A DNA stretch of 64,000 bases from Bog-473 sp963821755 (GTDB taxonomy: Bacteria > Actinomycetota > Acidimicrobiia > Acidimicrobiales > RAAP-2). The notes beneath the pieces were generated by a model. That model saw nothing but the letters and a program-made list of their open reading frames with translations, was not told the origin of the DNA and did not search any database. Made by a program: the position numbers and the translations under genes. Location of the stretch: the NCBI GenBank assembly GCA_963821755.1, contig CAWGEX010000003.1, positions 124,001-188,000 of the forward strand. The letters run 5' to 3'. Below, one piece after another: positions 15,690 to 24,233 of the stretch; the stretch's first letter is position 1; each line of letters begins with the position of its first letter.

Positions 15690-16523
15690 TCAGGTCTTGA
15701 GGAGATCCCAGACCATCTCGACACCTTCGTTCTCGGTCAGCACGTACTTGGCCGGATGCTGTTTGTCGATGTGCCCGATGAGCCCGTTGTAGACGGAATA
15801 CCCGACCAGTTCCTGCAGCCGGCGGGGGAATTGCTTCACCAGTTGAGGCGGAATGCCCAACTGCTGGTTCTCCTGCTGACGGATGTACCCGGCGCAGTAG
15901 TTCATGGCGATCCCCACCCGCCGGGTATCGGTTCGGTTCGCCCCGCCACCATGCCAGAGACTTCCCACCCACACGAGGACGCTGCCCTTGGGCATCTCGG
16001 CGGCGATGGTCTCGTAGGGCTCCAGTGGGTTCGGCGCGTCGTCGCGCAGATGGCTCCCCGGTATCAGGCGGGTGGCCCCGTTCTCCTCGGTGAAGTCGGT
16101 GATGGCCCACATGGTGTTGCAGATGATGGGGATGTGCGGTCGGGTCAGCGGAATGAGTTGATCATCGGCGTGGATGGGCTGGGCCTGTTCATCCGGCCCG
16201 ATGGCAATGGAGGAAAGCGATGAGATCAGTGCCCCCGGGTCGAGGACTCCTTCGACGACCGGCAGCACGTTGGGATGCACCGGAATCTTCTCAAAGGTCT
16301 TGCCGTGGATGAGCAGGTTGTAGACCCGCATGGTGTGGAGCCCCTCGAAGAGATTCTCGGCCGGTGCGATAGCCAGTTCCCGCTCCAATTTGAGGAGGGC
16401 TTCATCGATTTCATCGACGAGATCCGGCTCGATGGCGTCGGGCAGAATGGTGTACCCGTCCTCAGCGATCCGCTTGAGATGCTCGGCCATGTCAGCGACG
16501 GGGCTGGTGCTGGTGGTTGTCAC
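15690..16523 (-). CDS. phytanoyl-CoA dioxygenase (PhyH) family protein
   Basis: The 277-residue protein has the Fe(II)/2-oxoglutarate facial triad: H-x-D in IHADDQLIPL and the distal His in SLWHGGGANRTD, followed by the Arg of TDTRRVGIAMNY that binds 2-oxoglutarate. PhyH-type enzymes hydroxylate acyl-CoA or small-molecule substrates. This one's substrate is not readable. GTG 16523 (VTTTSTSPVADM) is taken as the start because the upstream extension is Arg/Pro-rich noise; ATG 16490 is an alternative. The gene stands alone between the exonuclease gene and tRNA-Val. Confidence 0.87.
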   Translation of the reverse strand: MTTTSTSPVADMAEHLKRIAEDGYTILPDAIEPDLVDEIDEALLKLERELAIAPAENLFEGLHTMRVYNLLIHGKTFEKIPVHPNVLPVVEGVLDPGALISSLSSIAIGPDEQAQPIHADDQLIPLTRPHIPIICNTMWAITDFTEENGATRLIPGSHLRDDAPNPLEPYETIAAEMPKGSVLVWVGSLWHGGGANRTDTRRVGIAMNYCAGYIRQQENQQLGIPPQLVKQFPRRLQELVGYSVYNGLIGHIDKQHPAKYVLTENEGVEMVWDLLKT

Positions 16524-16642
16524 TCCGCCAATTGTAGGGACTCGGGGCCGGGAGCGCCCGATGATTGGAACTCGATCCGGCAACCGCATCGGCGTGTCTC
16601 CGAGCCGGGCACCAATTGGCCTGGTGGTAGGGTCGCGGTGAC

Positions 16643-16715
16643 GGGCCGTTGGCGCAGTTGGTAGCGCACTTGCATGACGCGCAAGGGGTCACAGGTTCGA
16701 GTCCTGTACGGCCCA
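16643..16715 (+). tRNA. tRNA-Val (anticodon GAC)
   Basis: The acceptor arms GGGCCGT (16643-16649) and ACGGCCC (16708-16714) pair fully. The anticodon stem CTTGC/GCAAG closes the loop ATGACGC with anticodon GAC at 16676-16678. The T arm ACAGG-TTCGAGT-CCTGT is perfect and the discriminator is A. The CCA is not fully encoded. Confidence 0.96.
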
Positions 16716-17162
16716 CCGTGTGAAGGTCGAAGACACCCCATTCCTGAATGCCTCCTTGGATGATCGAACAGCGGGGGCATTCCAGCTTTCAGATGTCGGT
16801 GCTCGATGCTCTTTTGAGCCACTCCGCGGCGAAGTGCGAGCAAGTCACTGCGTACGAAAGCCAACCGGGCCAGCACCGGCGGCAGGCTCTCTCGAGCCAA
16901 CCCGCAGGCGAAGTCGATTGATGCAAGGGGGTGTCTTACAGTCCGATGTTCGAACCACGGAGCTCCGACCGGAATTCCAGATCTCCCCGTATCCGAAACG
17001 ACGTCCGGGGCCAAAGATCTCGTTATACACACGCGTGAGCTCGTCGGACGCCCGGGTATCCGCCGCCACAACGGCAGCAGCGGACATGGTAGCGAGCAAA
17101 TGCCGCGGCACACTCGTGAAGTTGGGCGCGGGCGAGTGCACGTGGACGGAGATGCCTTGGCT
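16716..17162. other. decayed spacer after tRNA-Val
   Basis: No convincing gene is present. A minus-strand frame at 16845-17141 has locally protein-like sequence (DTRASDELTRVYNEIFGPG), possibly a remnant, but it has no clear start or family. Confidence 0.4.
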
Positions 17163-18583
17163 ATGTACTCCACGCTGAAGTCGCGCAGGCTGGCACTGGG
17201 GTCCACCTGCGCCGTTTGGTGGCCCGCATTGAAGGAATGACCACGCTCGTGGTCGGGGTCGGAGTTATTGACGGTGATATTGACCCCTCCCATGCTGTAG
17301 GCGCTTCCAACCGAGTTGAACGCCAAAGACGACAACAGGTAGGAGCCGTTGGGGACCGCGTGGTGTTCCAGCTGCACAACCATCCGTAGTAGGTCGCCGT
17401 AGCCGTACAGAGTATCGGGCCGTAGATAGCCGTAGACACCGCCGAACAGCTGGAACTCGACGCTGGTGGCGTTGGAGGCACTTGCGTCCAAGGTGGTCGT
17501 ACCCGACACCATGGCCCCGCTGGCGGGAACAATGACGCTTGTTATCGGTGTAGTGAGTACGCTCGATCAGGGTCTGACTGCTGCCGTAGAATCCGACGGC
17601 GGTGCAGGCGGACGGGCTACTGCAGGACACCCCCAGCAGGAGGTTGATCTGGGAAGCGTTCGGGCTGGGGACGATCGACCACGCCGACCCGTTCCAAGAC
17701 TCGATCAGGGTCTGATAGCTGCCGGAGTTGGAGTACCCGACGGCGGTGCACGGACGGGCTACTAGGATCACCCGGGATACTCAGTTCTGGGTCGGAGAAG
17801 TGTTCGGGCTGGGGACGATCGACCACGCCGACCCGTTCCACGATCAGGTCGGGTTCGCTGCGGTCAGCCGAATGGCTGCACGCCGACGGGAGCTATGGAC
17901 GACAGGGTCGCAGCCCACAGGAGGAGAACGACCCGAAGTCGTCGATCAGGGGAGAAATCGCCGCTGAGCAGTACGACGACCACCGGGCAACGAAGGCGAG
18001 GTCGAATAGGTGTTCCAGGACGAGTCACGGGCGTGCTGCCGGTGAAGTAAATCGCCGACGGCGGGCCGACGGGCCAACACGACACCCCGTTCAGGAGGTT
18101 CTCCAGGGTCGGCGAGACGTTCGGGCTGGGGACGATCGACCACGCCGACCCGTTCCAGGACTCGATCAGGGTCTGATCCGTGCTGCCGGTGGAGTAGTAC
18201 CCGACGGCGGTGCAGGCGGACGGGCCACTACACGACACCCCCTTCAGGAGGTTGTCCTGGGCGGGCGAGGTGCTCGGGCTGGGGACGATCGACCACGCCG
18301 ATCCGTTCCAGGACTCGATCAGGGTCTGGTAGGCGGTGCGGATCTGCGGATAGGGTTCGGGCGTGTCGTAGAATCCGACGGCGATGCAGGCCGACGGGCC
18401 GCTACACGACACCCCGTTAAGCTCATTCTCCTGGGTGGGCGAGGTGTTGGGGCTAGGGACTACGGACCAGGAGAAACCGCTGGCCCCGGCGGGAGGGCTC
18501 GCCACGAATGCGCCGAGTCCTACTCCAGTCACGAGGAGTGCCCACGCACTACCCAATCGGATGACCCGTCGGATGCTCAGCAT
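17163..18583 (-). pseudogene. secreted repeat protein, frameshifted and internally deleted
   Basis: The 5' part (18583 down to about 18070) encodes a signal peptide (SAWALLVTGVGLGAFVA) and about three copies of a ~50-residue repeat with the core SWSVVPSPNTSPTQEN, GVSCSGPSACIAVGFY and QTLIESWNG. The frame is then lost within about 18000-18060. The same repeat resumes in another frame at 17850-17560, and a third part (17545-17163) encodes an Ig-like domain (VSGTTTLDASASN, SVEFQLFGG, VPNGSYLL), itself shifted twice. Paired Cys and the signal peptide point to an exported surface protein. The Ig-like domain is related to the two domains of the neighbouring gene at 19040-19768. Confidence 0.65.
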
Positions 18584-19039
18584 GGCATCCCCCTTCCCGA
18601 GTGCGTGAGGTGGCTCTCAGTTCACACTCGCAGGATTCGCGTCTGCAGCCTAGGCACGCTTTACTTCGGTGTCGATAGGTCGGAGTCCATTATCCATCTC
18701 GTCGTCCGGCTGTCAGTTTTCGACAGCCATCCGAGCACCACGTCTTCTGTCTGCGGACCGACGATGAGGTTACGGCAACCTGGTGCGGCCCGATAGAGAC
18801 TCGACATAACCGCTTCGGCCATCGAGGCGACGCCGGTAGATCCATCCAACCGATTACCAAGCGGGACATCCTTGCCTCCTTGGATCCCGACACCCAGGGG
18901 GCAAATCATTTGACCCGCCGCGCCCACGGCAACTCGTCGGCGTGCTGCTCGCACGACCACACCTTCGTCCGACCTGTTGACCGCTCAAGTGAGGCCAGCT
19001 ATACATTCGCTGATCAGGCCGAAGTATTGGGAGGCCAGG
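18584..19039. other. gene-poor spacer between two divergent secreted-protein genes
   Basis: These 456 bases separate the broken repeat-protein gene from the Ig-like protein gene. A minus-strand frame (18661-18960) is open, but its product is not recognised and it has no ribosome site. The spacer probably carries both promoters. I cannot assign them. Confidence 0.45.
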
Positions 19040-19768
19040 ATGCGTATGGGTTTTCCACGTGGTCTACGTGCGGCTCTGGCCGGGTCATTGCTGCTCGGGG
19101 GACTGGCGTCATTCTCCTTGGCCACGGCCAGTGCTGACGCAACCGTCGCGCCATCTACCACCGTCACTATTCCGGTAAACAATGCCACCGTGTCGGGCAC
19201 ACGCGTCCTGTTCGACGCCGGCACCTCGCCGGGGGCGAATTCGGTCCTCTACCAGATAAGCGGAGGGGGCCTGACCAACCAGGTGATCGCCACCGCCACG
19301 CCCACCTACTACGGCTGGCTTGCCCTCTGGAACTCGACGAGTGTGCCGAACGGCACCTACACGCTCCAGAGCGTGGCCTCTTACTCCGGTGGGGGCAGTG
19401 CGAGCAGTTCACCGGTCACCATAACCGTGAACAATCCGCCTCCGAGCACCACAGTCATTATCCCGTCGAGCGGAGCCACCATGGACACCACCAAGGAGGT
19501 TGTGTGGGATGCGGTCGCCTCGCCCGGTGTCATTGCAGTCTCGTTCGAGTCGACCGCGAACGGGGTCACGGAGACGCAGGCGGCCACCCCTACCATTTAC
19601 GGCTGGATTGCCATCATCTCCACCGGGGGACCACCTTGTAGTGGATGCATTGGCTTCTCGTTTCCGATCTCAATCCAAAGTGTGGCCTCCTACTCAGATG
19701 GAGTGACCGGAACGAGTCCGGTCGTCAACGCCACGCTCGTCCTCTACTTGCCGCCGTCCATCATCTAG
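19040..19768 (+). CDS. secreted protein with two Ig-like domains
   Basis: The 242-residue protein starts at ATG 19040 after GGGAGG, has a signal peptide (GLRAALAGSLLLGGLASFSLATASA) and two ~90-residue Ig-like domains. Each starts with a strand such as STTVTIPVNNATVSGTRVLF or STTVIIPSSGATMDTTKEV and shares the TPTYYGWLA / TPTIYGWIA signature and the SVASYS strand. The second domain has a CSGC pair. No sortase signal or C-terminal membrane anchor is visible, so it is probably released or part of a surface complex. Function is unknown. Confidence 0.75.
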   Translation: MRMGFPRGLRAALAGSLLLGGLASFSLATASADATVAPSTTVTIPVNNATVSGTRVLFDAGTSPGANSVLYQISGGGLTNQVIATATPTYYGWLALWNSTSVPNGTYTLQSVASYSGGGSASSSPVTITVNNPPPSTTVIIPSSGATMDTTKEVVWDAVASPGVIAVSFESTANGVTETQAATPTIYGWIAIISTGGPPCSGCIGFSFPISIQSVASYSDGVTGTSPVVNATLVLYLPPSII

Positions 19769-19974
19769 CTGGGTCGGAAAGGGTCTGTAACCGGCGAGCG
19801 CCTGGTGCAGGCTCCTTGCGATCAGAGATCGAGGGGGCAGCAAGCACCCCGTCCCGGCGTTCGGGGCACGCTCAATGCCCGGATCGGGTGAGCGTTATTG
19901 GGTGCTTCCTCGAGAGTTGATATGGCCCAATACGAGCAGCATGGCGACGCACTGGATTATCTGAGATGTCGCGG

Positions 19975-20433
19975 TTACCCAGCGAAGCCGTGTGAGGGAC
20001 CAACCCCATTCGAATTGGTGTGAGCACCAGATGTCCCTGACTTAACGGCGTACCAGGTGCCCGTATATGGACCCGCCGGACCATTGGGACATGTGTACGA
20101 TCCTGGCGAGGACGCGGTGTTGATGCCGTCCTTAACGACCGTACCGTTGAGAACACACCCAACGTCTGGGGGGTAACTGCTACTGGTGATCGTGAGAGTG
20201 ATCGCCTTCTCGTGCTTCGCCTTCGCCCATGTGCCGGAATCTGTGACGCCCCCCGCGGACACATCGGAGAAAACGTGGTGCCTGCTGATCGTCATGGTTC
20301 CGACGAGGTTCCCGCCGATTCCGAGGTTGTAGTTGCCCTTGACACCCGCAAAGGCAGGCGTTGCCGCAAGAGCTGATCCAGCGAGGATGACGGCGACGCT
20401 TCCCCCCAGGAATGGAATCCGATACTTTCCCAC
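19975..20433 (-). CDS. small secreted protein of unknown function
   Basis: The 152-residue product starts at GTG 20433 behind CTGGAGG, with a clear signal peptide (FLGGSVAVILAGSALAATPAFA). The mature part is Gly/Ser/Thr-rich and beta-like (NYNLGIGGNLVGTMTISRH, KAITLTITSSSYPPDVGCVL), with two Cys that could form a disulfide. No family is recognised. It lies in the gene-poor zone after tRNA-Val. Confidence 0.65.
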   Translation of the reverse strand: MGKYRIPFLGGSVAVILAGSALAATPAFAGVKGNYNLGIGGNLVGTMTISRHHVFSDVSAGGVTDSGTWAKAKHEKAITLTITSSSYPPDVGCVLNGTVVKDGINTASSPGSYTCPNGPAGPYTGTWYAVKSGTSGAHTNSNGVGPSHGFAG

Positions 20434-20603
20434 CTTCGTACCTCCAGTCTGGGTCTCTTTGTGCCCAACGAGTCACCCTATAGCCGAAAGGCATTTGGTG
20501 GCCGAGCCGCTCATGACTAGCCCATAATGTTCGCCCGATTCCCTGCCAGTGAGTCATCAAAGTGCCGGTATGTACTAAGGCAACAATCGCTGAGCCGCGC
20601 CAG

Positions 20604-20903
20604 CTATGCGCTGTTGAGCTCCAGCAGATATTGGCCGTTGTTGGTGACCTTCCCCACGTCCTTGCTGACCGGGTACTGCTCCAACGTGCCTTTCTTGGCC
20701 GGCCTCAGCAGGCTTTGCAATTCGTCAAGGTTCTCGAGCCCGGGGTTGACCCATTGATCCCACGTGCTCTTCTCCAAGATGACGGGCATCCGATTGTGGA
20801 TCTCATGCATGTCGGGGTTGTCTGAGGTCGTGATGATGGTGGCCGATTGCAGCCACTGGTCATCGTCAGGTGCTTTACCTCGAAGCTGTCTTAGGGAAAT
20901 CCA
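20604..20903 (-). pseudogene. C-terminal remnant of an SRAP (YedK/HMCES-like) protein
   Basis: About 100 residues match the C-terminal half of SOS-response-associated peptidases: SATIITTSDNPDMHEIHNRM, then PVILEKSTWDQWV. The His in the EIHNRMP segment is the family's catalytic His. The N-terminal half, with the Cys2 that cross-links abasic sites and the conserved Asn and Glu, is missing, so the fragment cannot be active. Its upstream side runs straight into a different gene remnant. Confidence 0.7.
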
Positions 20904-21193
20904 CGCGCCTCCATGCCGGCGTCCCTGGGGGCACCTCCTCGACGCTCGGGAAGAGCTGCTCAAGTGCGCGCTTTTGCCCTGTTTGATCCGTTCGAGTTCC
21001 CGCTGGACCTGGCCGGGCCTTCTCTCTTCTGGTTTGGCTTCAGCGATCCAACGGCGTACTCCTTACGGTGGGAAACGGCAAGACTTGCGAAGGCCGCCTT
21101 TGCTGTCTCATCACCATTGAGCGCTGCATTCAGAGCTGGTGGAGCTTCGACATCACGGGGTGCCTCGTCGAGTTCAATCGCTGCCTCAACCTG
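20904..21193 (-). pseudogene. remnant of an OmdA/YdeI-family (DUF1905-like) protein
   Basis: The first part (21193-21051) encodes VEAAIELDEAPRDVEAPPAL and ends FASLAVSHRKEYAV. After a shift of one base near 21050 the next frame gives WIAEAKPEERRPGQVQRELE and then RIKQGK. This is the typical C-terminal 'SHRKEY-WIxEAK' segment of YdeI/OmpD-associated proteins. The N-terminus is absent. The fragment fuses directly to the SRAP remnant, which suggests a deletion joining two decayed genes. Confidence 0.6.
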
Positions 21194-21225
21194 GACAGGG
21201 CCCGGCCAGGGTCACAATCGGAAGA

Positions 21226-24064
21226 CTACGAATACCACCCGAGCACATCGACCACGACGTCCGTATTCCCCGTGGAGTTGTAGATCGTAATGGTGCCGCT
21301 TGAACTGAGGGTGGCGACGACCATATTGGCCCTCACGTCTCCGCGCACTTCATTGAGATCAGAACCCAGTGGATTAGGCGGCGTATTGGGGTAGACGGTG
21401 AGGAAGGTGGGAGCTGACGGGGAAACTCCCGTCAGATTGATCGCCACTGCCGTGGCACCGCTTGGCACTCCGGCCAATCCACTTACTTGCACTGTGCGGG
21501 TCCCACCTGTCCCGAGACTCAGTCCGTTGCATTGGGCATTACTTCCGCTGAGCACCGAAGGATTGGTTGACCTTGTGTCACAGATGCGTACTGGGGCGGG
21601 CTCGGCGCTGTACAGGGAACCAGTTCCGCCCGCAGCGGTGTAGTAACCCGAGACATCGACCACCACATCGGCCCGGGCCGAACTGAACACCGAGATCTCA
21701 CCGGCATTTGGCCCACCGGCCGAGAGGGGGACAATGACCCGGTTGGAGGTGGTTTGCCCTGCTGTGTAGTTCAGGTTGGAGGCCACGGGCCGGGGTGAAC
21801 CTTGAGGGAAGACGGTGAAAATGCCGGGGGCCTGTGGGTTCACTTCCGTCACGTTAAAGACCGCGGCTGTCGCCCCAGCGGGAATGCCGTTCATATTGCC
21901 CACCTTGACCGGGAGAATGCCGTTGGCCGCCACCGTGGCCCCATTGCACTGATCGTTGGGAGCCGAAAGGCCCGATGGGTTTCCTGCCCTGGTGTCACAG
22001 ATGCGCACCGGAGAGGCCAAGGGGTCATAGAGCCCAGCGCCTGGACCACCAGCGGCGGTCGGGGCCGTGTAGCCCTCCACGTCTACGACAACATCAGTCC
22101 CAGCCGTAGAGGACAAAGAGACGTCCCCTAAGGCCCCAACGCCCACTTCGACCAAATTGGGAACCACCTCGCCTGTCACATAGTTGACATTGGAGGCGAC
22201 GGGCTGGGTCGCTCCGGCCGGATAGGCCGTGACATATCCCGGCGCAATCGGGTTGACCACGGTGACATTGAGCACCACAGCGGTGGCATCGGCCGGGACA
22301 CCGAATGAACCAAGCCCCCCATTGTCCGTGTTGGCCACGTTGATGGATCTCGTTCCCCCCCCGCTCGGAATAGTGAGGCCGTTGCACTGGTTTGACGGAA
22401 ACGTGTTGAGATTGGATGGGTTTCCCGCTCTGGTGTCACAGATACGGACGGGGGCCAGGGGGGTGTAGGGGTTCGAGGGCAGTCCCACCGGCGTGGTCAC
22501 GGCGAGCGGCGACGACTGGGAGGAGTGGTTGCCGGCGGCATCGAAGGCGTCGACGGTGTAGGAGTAACTGCTCGACGGGGCCACCGTGGTATCCGTGTAG
22601 GTCGTGGCGCTACTCCCGGTGGTGCCGTACTGCGTTCCGTTGCGATAGACGGTGTAGCCGGCCACCCCGACATTGTCGCTCGAGGCGTTCCAACTGAGGC
22701 TGACCGAACCCGACGCAACTGAAGTGGTGGCCAGGCCGGTCGGGACGCTCGGAGGCTGTGTGTCACCGCTGGTGGTGGTGGCCAGCTCATAGGCCCCGAT
22801 GTCGCAGCCGATGCCCTGGGGGCGGGGGATGGCACGCTGGTCGGTGCTACCGATGCAGCCTGGCGTGGCGGGGGGGATGGCGTCAATGGCCGGGCTGCCG
22901 GCGGGCAGGGCCATGGTCTGCGGTCGACCCACCGTTCCAGGCCAAGGAGTCGACCCCGGGGTCGGTGTTGGGGAGCGAGTTGTTGGCGGCCGTGAAGCCG
23001 CACGAAGACCCGGTGTCGGTGTTGTAGCCCAGGTCGGTGATGGGGGCACCGCCACCGCAGTTGTTCCCACCCTGGCCGCCGGCCACGATGTCCATGCTCA
23101 TGGAGAGCGTGAACCCGGTGAAGTTGTAGATGTTGGCCCCAAAGGGCGACGTGTTGCCCGAGAAGGTCGATTGATTCACCGTGGTGGTGCCGAAGTTCAC
23201 GACCGCCCCGCCGCCGTTGGTTCCGCCGGTGTTGTTGGTAAAGGTGCTGTTGGTGATGTTGAGGGTGGCGTCGTTGTCGAGGGCCCCGCCGCCCGGGCCG
23301 GTGTTGCCGACGAAGGTGTCCCCGGTCAGGGTCTCGGTGCCCGCCGCGTTGACCGACGCCCCGCCGCCGAAGGTCGTGGCGGTATTGCCGGCGAAGGTGC
23401 TGTTGGTGACGGTGGCGATGTTCTGGTTCATGATGCCGCCGCCCTCTTGGGCCGTGTTCCCGCTGAAGGTGCTGGTGTCCACCGTCAGCGTCCCGGTGCT
23501 GTCGATCGCCCCACCCGAGGTACCGGAGGTGGCGGGCGACGAGTTGTTGGTGAAGGTGCCGGCGGTGACGGCCAGGGTGCCGTGGCTGAAGATGGCGCCA
23601 CCACCCTGTTGGCCGTTGTTGGCCAGGCCATTGCTCAGCGTCAGCGAGTTCAACGTGAGGCTGCCGCCGTTGGCCACGTCGAAGAGGCGGAAGGCCGGCA
23701 CGCCCGTGGCGCTTGATCGGGTGATGGTGGCCCCGGCCCCCTGGATGGTGACGTTCCCGGTGATCAGCGGGAGACCGGTTCCCCCCTCGGTCGTGTTGTT
23801 GGCGCTCTCGAGCGTGTAGACGCACCCGGTCGCCAGGACCACGGTGCCCCCGCCCGAAGTGCCGTTCGCCGTCGCAATGGCCGAGATGAGACTCGGTGTA
23901 GCGCACGAAACGGTCGCTGCATTTGCGACCTGTTCCATTCCTACGCTGCCAAGAGCGCCCAGAACAAGCACGGCCAGCGCTGATGCGAGCGGGCGGCGGA
24001 CAGCAGCAAAGCGGAGGTGATGTGCGCTTCCGTTGTGGCTTGGGGCGCAAGGCAACTTGAGCAT
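21226..24064 (-). pseudogene. large secreted beta-helix / Fn3 / RICDTR-repeat protein (one frameshift)
   Basis: The first frame (24064 to about 22925) encodes a signal peptide (LASALAVLVLGALG) and a right-handed beta-helix of short repeats (FTNNSSPATSG, FSGNTAQEGGG, FAGNTATTFGGG). After a frameshift near 22920-22935 the second frame continues with the usual end of such helices (ALPAGSPAIDA, CDIGAYE), a fibronectin type III domain (PPSVPTGLATTSV, NVGVAGYTVYRNG) and three ~125-residue repeats, each opening PVRICDTRxxNPS and ending DVVVDVxGxY. Joined, it would be about 945 residues. The match across the break is good, so a single base error or recent mutation is likely. It is probably a cell-surface or released polysaccharide-binding protein. 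No anchor is visible. Confidence 0.75.
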
Positions 24065-24233
24065 GGTGGAGATGGTGGAGTACTACTGTCCCCTTTCCGT
24101 CCCAAGTTCCGTCCCGAATCGGCCGAACAGCCGTTTGAAATTATTCGTAGCTGCACATGCCCGTAGTTCTCTGACAGATGTTCGCCGGCCATGGCCAATT
24201 GCGACCCAAAGATGACGACAAGACAACCGCGTC

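Noticed and set aside
15661..15693. Terminator between the exonuclease and PhyH genes (CTGACGG ... CCGTCAG)
   Set aside because: The stem is only 7 bp with a 19-base loop and no T-tract, and it overlaps the PhyH stop; support is too weak.
16900..17000. A second tRNA on the minus strand (TTCGAAC and GGACTGTAAGAC segments)
   Set aside because: The T-loop-like and anticodon-like pieces are in the wrong order and no acceptor stem pairs.
18661..18960. Minus-strand 99-codon open frame
   Set aside because: Part looks protein-like, but there is no start signal, no family and no neighbour support, so it is left as spacer.
22799..23716. 305-codon plus-strand open frame (Gly/Val/Ala-rich)
   Set aside because: It is the shadow of the beta-helix gene, whose minus-strand repeats are unmistakable.
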